From NCBI GenBank assembly GCA_037903475.1, contig JBAJFG010000460.1:620001-684000 (forward strand): a DNA stretch of 64,000 nucleotides, written 5' to 3'. The DNA is from Ancylostoma caninum. Lineage: Eukaryota > Nematoda > Chromadorea > Rhabditida > Ancylostomatidae. Position 1 is the stretch's first letter; each line of letters begins with the position of its first letter. Below the pieces are notes generated by a model. That model had not been told where the DNA came from and did not search any database. It saw nothing but the letters and a program-made list of their open reading frames with translations. The translations under genes and the position numbers were made by a program. Shown here one piece after another: positions 59,732-64,000 of the stretch.

Positions 59732-61762
59732 TCTATTGATGCTCACTTTGCTCGCATACTCCGCATACGATGCAGAAAAAAAAGGTGGACAGATTTAATA
59801 GATCCCCCGAGTAAGTCCATCGACTTTTGGAAAGCTCTCGATCGCGTGAGCGGTATCCTTCCTCCACGTGGGAGAAGTAATTTCTTTTGATTGACCCTAG
59901 TGGCCGTTGTTAATTGGACGTAGCCGATTCAGTGGAAATGCTTTCTTGAAATGATCTATCTTTAGCAGGTTGTTGTGGTAACTCAAGTGATAACGGTCTG
60001 CCCATGTATAAAAACAGAGTAAAGGGTGGGGTCGATTCAGACACAAATGGACTGGAATGAGGAGCGGAATACGGATTGGAATAACGTGCACCTAGATCGT
60101 ATAGGTAGAAGGAATAGCCGGAACGGCTGCCAGGGCACCATTTATGGAGAAATTTACCTAGACCGTGAAGAACTCCCTTTTCTGGACGCGGGCGCCCTTA
60201 TCACAACGCTGGACCGTCATGCGTTTCTCCACTTTTGGACGCCGGCGCACCCTTATCACAGTGGTGGACCCGTCTCCCCACTTCTGGGCGCCGACGCAGC
60301 CCTTCTGTATCGACTCCATTGACGGACCCGTTGTTCATTGTCCAACCGTCTCCTCGATCTCATCCCTACTTCACTCAGCCATACCACACCCATTCCTAGG
60401 CTTTTATATGATCTCACAATCACGATCACTGACCAATTGTAGAATTTCGTAACGGTCTGACACACATACTTACATAGAGACAGACATGAAAACAGACTAA
60501 GCCCGTTATTATAAGTCATGATTATTCAGAGTAGCTCATTTTTTTCGCATGGGAAAAACGCGTCTGACTTTCGACAGCAGTTGTGATTAAATGATGGCCA
60601 TATGATTGGCAGAGGCGTTCGGAGTAAAATAGAGCATTTTGGTCACAATCAAGCCTGCATGCTGTTTTCTACCGACATGGATCGAGTGCTGAGGATAGCT
60701 CGAGAACTTATAGAGCAAGCCCTGCTCTATTCAGTGCTTGTAAAAGGCGAGTATGGGGTTTGGATGAGGATATGAGTTCAAACGGCTTCCTTGAGGTTAC
60801 CTCAAGCGCAGCCTTTGCCCTTTTTTCATTCAATCCTAGGCAGATTCAAAATTTTCTCGATATTCAAAGTTTTGGTAAGCGTTACCCCTCGAGTGAATTA
60901 GAATTTTAAACTAGATCTCTATCAAGTTGCTGATCCAAATTTACGTGGAAGGCCGTGCGTCACTGTTCCTCTCATTGCTCAATACCATCCGTTCTCTGCT
61001 ACGCTTTGTGACCTGAATATTATATTTTCATTTGCTGATCTCAAACATATGCAAAAACTAGAAGGCGTACTCTGCTTTGCTTCAGTGTTTTAGTCCTCCC
61101 GATTGTCTAACTTATGGGGAGAATTGTTGACATCATTTTTGAACCGAAAATTCGAAATTTTTCTGAAACGCTTACCATTTTGGTGGTCGACATTTCTGCG
61201 AAAGCATAGCAGAACTGATAACTACACAAGGCAAGCGCAGCAGAACTTGCTAACTACACCTCCAAAAATGGAAGCAAGACATTGCTGCATGGTGAAAAGT
61301 TGCTGCATTCCGACTTCTGGAAGCAGCACATCCCCCATTTCGGTTGCGTCAGGGGTGACCTAATCAACTGTGGTGTCATTTAACCTGCGTTCTATTCCCT
61401 CGTAGTCACTTGATGTCTGGAGGTCAGTGTTTGAGCGTCGGAACTTGGTCCTTTATCCACTGCGGATGAGACTAGACGAGCCATGCGGGACTCGTCTTGC
61501 CGGCTGAGACTTGGTGAAAACGTGGCCCGGTGCAACAACTGGTGGAACGAGATGTGTAGAATGGGATGTGGCGCAGGTGGGGAAGTCTGTCGCGTGACCG
61601 CGAAAGGTGCATAACACGTTCGAGGACTTTTTTGGGTAAGCTTTTCTGAGCCTGCGCTTGCCCAAATCTACCATGAGTTTATGACATGTAAAACAGTTCT
61701 TGGCTGTCGGATAATAGCTTCAGGGGGAAGGATCGCAGCTTGTGGGGGACAAAATAAACTTT

Positions 61763-61822
61763 GTTCTTAAGAATAACTGCGGTAGCAGTGTGTGTTCTTA
61801 AGTATAACTGCGGTAGCAGTGT
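61763..61822. repeat. 29 bp direct tandem duplication
   Basis: GTTCTTAAGAATAACTGCGG then TAGCAGTGT occurs twice in a row with one substitution (AAGAATAA versus AAGTATAA). Confidence 0.85.
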
Positions 61823-62189
61823 GTCGGGGCGTTTACTGCGCTGTAGGTGAGAGGGATGTCTGCACATCACCACTATTTTGTGGCCTCTGGGTACTATGCT
61901 GCCTGATAACCTTGCAAATACATATTTCCTCACTCTGAGCTGCATTATCGTAACCAACGGAAACAGAGGAAGATGGGTGCCACCGCGATCTTCCTACATC
62001 CCTGCTCTTAATGAAACGCCGGCCGGTCATCTCGTCAGTCTCGCCTCTTCCAAGAATACTGTCTCTGGCCAATGTGAACGAATGCAAACACATTTCGCCT
62101 CCCCCATGTCTGCGCTCTAGGAAAATTTGCGGCGTTACCACGATACACATAGGAGGATATACATAAAATCATCATGCATGAGTGACTGA

Positions 62190-64000
62190 GTTCTTACAAG
62201 AAAGCGCAGCGGAAGGTAGGTACGAGTAACTTACTCATTCAAGAAAAAATGGCGTCTTGAAATGTGATTTAGTTAACATCCCCTAGAAAAGTTTATTCCG
62301 ATGGGTAAAACGAGACGAACAAAGAGGAACCTCGAAAGTGGTATAACAATCTGGTAGTAAAACATTAAATGAGCTGAAAAAATGCGTGCTTCTTTCTAGG
62401 CGTCGTACCAGAATGGCATAAGGCGTTATTAATTCGTCTTTGTGTGATGTTTTCTGTGCTTTCGGGCTACTTTCTTCGCAGCCAACTTTCGCCTTTTCAA
62501 TGCCTTTGCAGCTAGCTTCCGATTCTTGTATGGGAACATCATGCCCTCTTCTCCAAAGTGTCCACCTTCTGAAAAAAAAGATTCAGTTTGCTCGCTGTGT
62601 TCCACTAACATTCTCAGGACAACTACATACTTACCGCTGTGGAAAGCAGCATCGTGGTGGAGTAATTCAACAGGGTGATGGTCGTGCTCATGCTGAAAAT
62701 ACGGTGCAAATGCTTCTAGAAAAAGATAATATATGAACGTGGACGAATCAAAAAACGCACGAAGTCTACCACTGGTCCCGGAGCAGCCATAGCAACATGG
62801 GCAACTGTGGGAACATGGGCTACTGTCGGGACGCGCGCAACCGTGGGAACATGGGCTACTGTAGGGACATGAGCAATCGCTGGGACTTCCTTAACCGCTG
62901 GCACTTCCTTAACCGCAGGGACTTCCGCAACTGCGGGGACTTCCGCAACAAGTGGTACTGGTACCTCTGAAAAAAAGGGTGGTTTCTATCCTGTTCAGTC
63001 CACACAGCTCCTATAAAGAATGCGTACAGGATGAAAAAAAATTAGAATCTCATTGCGAGTGGTCCTGCAGCCTAACATGTTTCATGCCTCAAATTATTCC
63101 TTTTTAACTCCAGAAATCCTATTGAAGCCGAATGTTTTTGACTCACATTTATCACAAACTCCTTCGCGTTCTTCTTTCTCTTGAGTACAGAATGAACAAC
63201 AGTTTCCAAAAATGTACGAAACCAATTTTTCTTTCACTTTTCGTCTCACCACAGACTCTCGTACCCCGTTCTTATGACCAGTTGTGAAACAAATCATTAT
63301 ATTGTACATATCTGATTTCCAAGACAACGTTCTAGACATTGTCTTCTTCCACGGAATCTGTCGAACAATCTTCCAAGAATGTACGATTGAAAAAAATTTT
63401 GAAAGATGACGGAATTTCACCAACCGTGATGTTCGTGCTCGAAGCTGGCAGAGGACCTGCAATTTTGCTTTAATATCTACTTACGAGTGATAAACGCGAT
63501 TAAAAGTGCCTATAAATTGAAATAGGATGTAGGTCGCAGTGAACAAAATGATTGCTTTCTTCTGCTGTGAAGGAAATTCGGAGCAAATTCGACTTTTATT
63601 GGGCATAGCAAGAAAGTGAATATTCCTATAACGAACGTCCTCCTCGGTCATTGCACATACCTTTGAATAAAGATGGCGAGGACAAGGAGTAGGTAGAATT
63701 GGTTCATCTCTGCGAATGATGCAGCTCCCCCAACGAGCACGTATTTATGCTCCCAGCACTGTCTCCAAATTAGGCAACTCGGGTGAAAAACGTCAAGCAA
63801 ACTTGAAATTCATAATACATTTGCGTTTTCTCAACCCGAATTACTCGCTCCGCTTACACAAATATTCTTTCTCTTGTACGTCGAGCGCGAGTAAAATTGC
63901 TTTTGAGTGGTTTGCTGAGTGTAGCAAAAAAAAGTGAGTTTCAGAGCTCCTTAGGTTATTGCAATCGGAAAATGGAGCAGTGTTTGCACCTTCAGATTGT
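62190..64000. repeat. Right arm of large inverted repeat 2 (runs off the window)
   Basis: Inverse of 57664-59484, with exons nearly identical and intron and flank differences in the percent range. The spacer between the arms is about 2.7 kb. Confidence 0.9.
62429..63707 (-). CDS. Secreted VP-hexapeptide / His-rich / basic-tail protein, 157 aa (right copy)
   Basis: The inverted duplicate of the gene at 57959-59240. Exons on the minus strand are 63707-63661, 63456-63425, 62966-62770, 62692-62635 and 62568-62429, with identical exon lengths and phases. The protein matches the left copy except for Glu15 to Gln near the end of the signal peptide. The repeat exon differs by one synonymous base (CCC/CCT). 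Introns and flanks carry many more differences and some indels, so the coding sequence looks constrained or gene-converted. The two genes are convergent, their 3' ends facing a 2.7 kb spacer. The upstream flank and TATA-like box (63742-63749) are included in the arm. Confidence 0.72.

Larger units (their letters stand above)
59485..62189. other. Spacer of inverted repeat 2
   Basis: Contains a 121-aa open frame at 59525-59890 (unknown, crossing the hairpin 59696-59731), a degenerate two- or three-fold repeat at 60175-60340 (GGACGCCGGCGCACCCTTAT-type units) and a 29 bp tandem duplication at 61763-61822. No gene is confidently supported. Confidence 0.35.

Noticed and set aside
57664..64000. Large inverted repeats as assembly artefacts (folded or chimeric contig)
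   Set aside because: Arms differ by many substitutions and indels and the spacers are unique, so simple duplication of reads is unlikely. Long reads would settle it.

Overview
This is eukaryotic DNA and almost certainly nematode. Introns are short to medium. Splice acceptors are mostly TTTTCAG-like, and two small genes have a TTCAG acceptor 1 nt before the ATG, as expected for spliced-leader trans-splicing. One gene is clearly identifiable: a complete G protein beta-5 (gpb-2/GNB5). Together with the many mariner, BEL/Pao, CR1-like, tRNA-SINE and MITE remnants, this suggests a clade V parasite, probably a strongylid such as a hookworm. The genus is inference.

Layout. 0.5-5.4 kb: gpb-2 on the minus strand (9 exons, 376 aa), with a tRNA-derived SINE, a palindromic MITE and a tandem partial exon duplication inside it. 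6.4-7.7 kb: a dead mariner. 7.7-15 kb: mostly non-coding, with MITEs, a TGACGTCA cluster and a GC-rich island. 15.4-19.2 kb: a GC palindrome pair and a broken CR1-like LINE split by an inverted-repeat element. 19.2-24.4 kb: a 5.2 kb block with about 1.4 kb inverted arms. Each arm carries one copy of a short secreted-peptide gene, and the block appears to be inserted in another repeat. 24.4-27.5 kb: minisatellite with a Helitron-like end, GC repeats and a MITE. 27.6-30.5 kb: degenerate BEL/Pao retrotransposon. 31.3-32.5 kb: mariner with perfect terminal repeats. 33.4 kb: decayed third peptide copy. 33.9-34.4 kb: a one-TM protein gene. 35-38 kb: LINE fragment and a composite element with a 233 bp tandem array. 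40.0 kb: a 37-aa neuropeptide-like precursor. 40-48.7 kb: mostly unassigned. 48.8-52.2 kb: a second composite element, a second minisatellite with a hAT MITE inside it, and a MITE. 52.5-53.5 kb: a possible multi-exon gene. 57.7-64 kb: a second large inverted repeat whose arms each carry a complete five-exon gene for a secreted protein with a VP-hexapeptide repeat, a His-rich segment and a Lys/Arg-rich tail. The right arm runs off the window.

The most interesting content is the two inverted duplications of small secreted-protein genes, plus a separate single-exon amidated-peptide precursor. In the first pair the predicted mature peptides have diverged more than the signal peptides. In the second pair exons are almost identical while introns differ. 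Most of the remaining DNA is decayed mobile elements. All calls come from reading the sequence; no searches were run.
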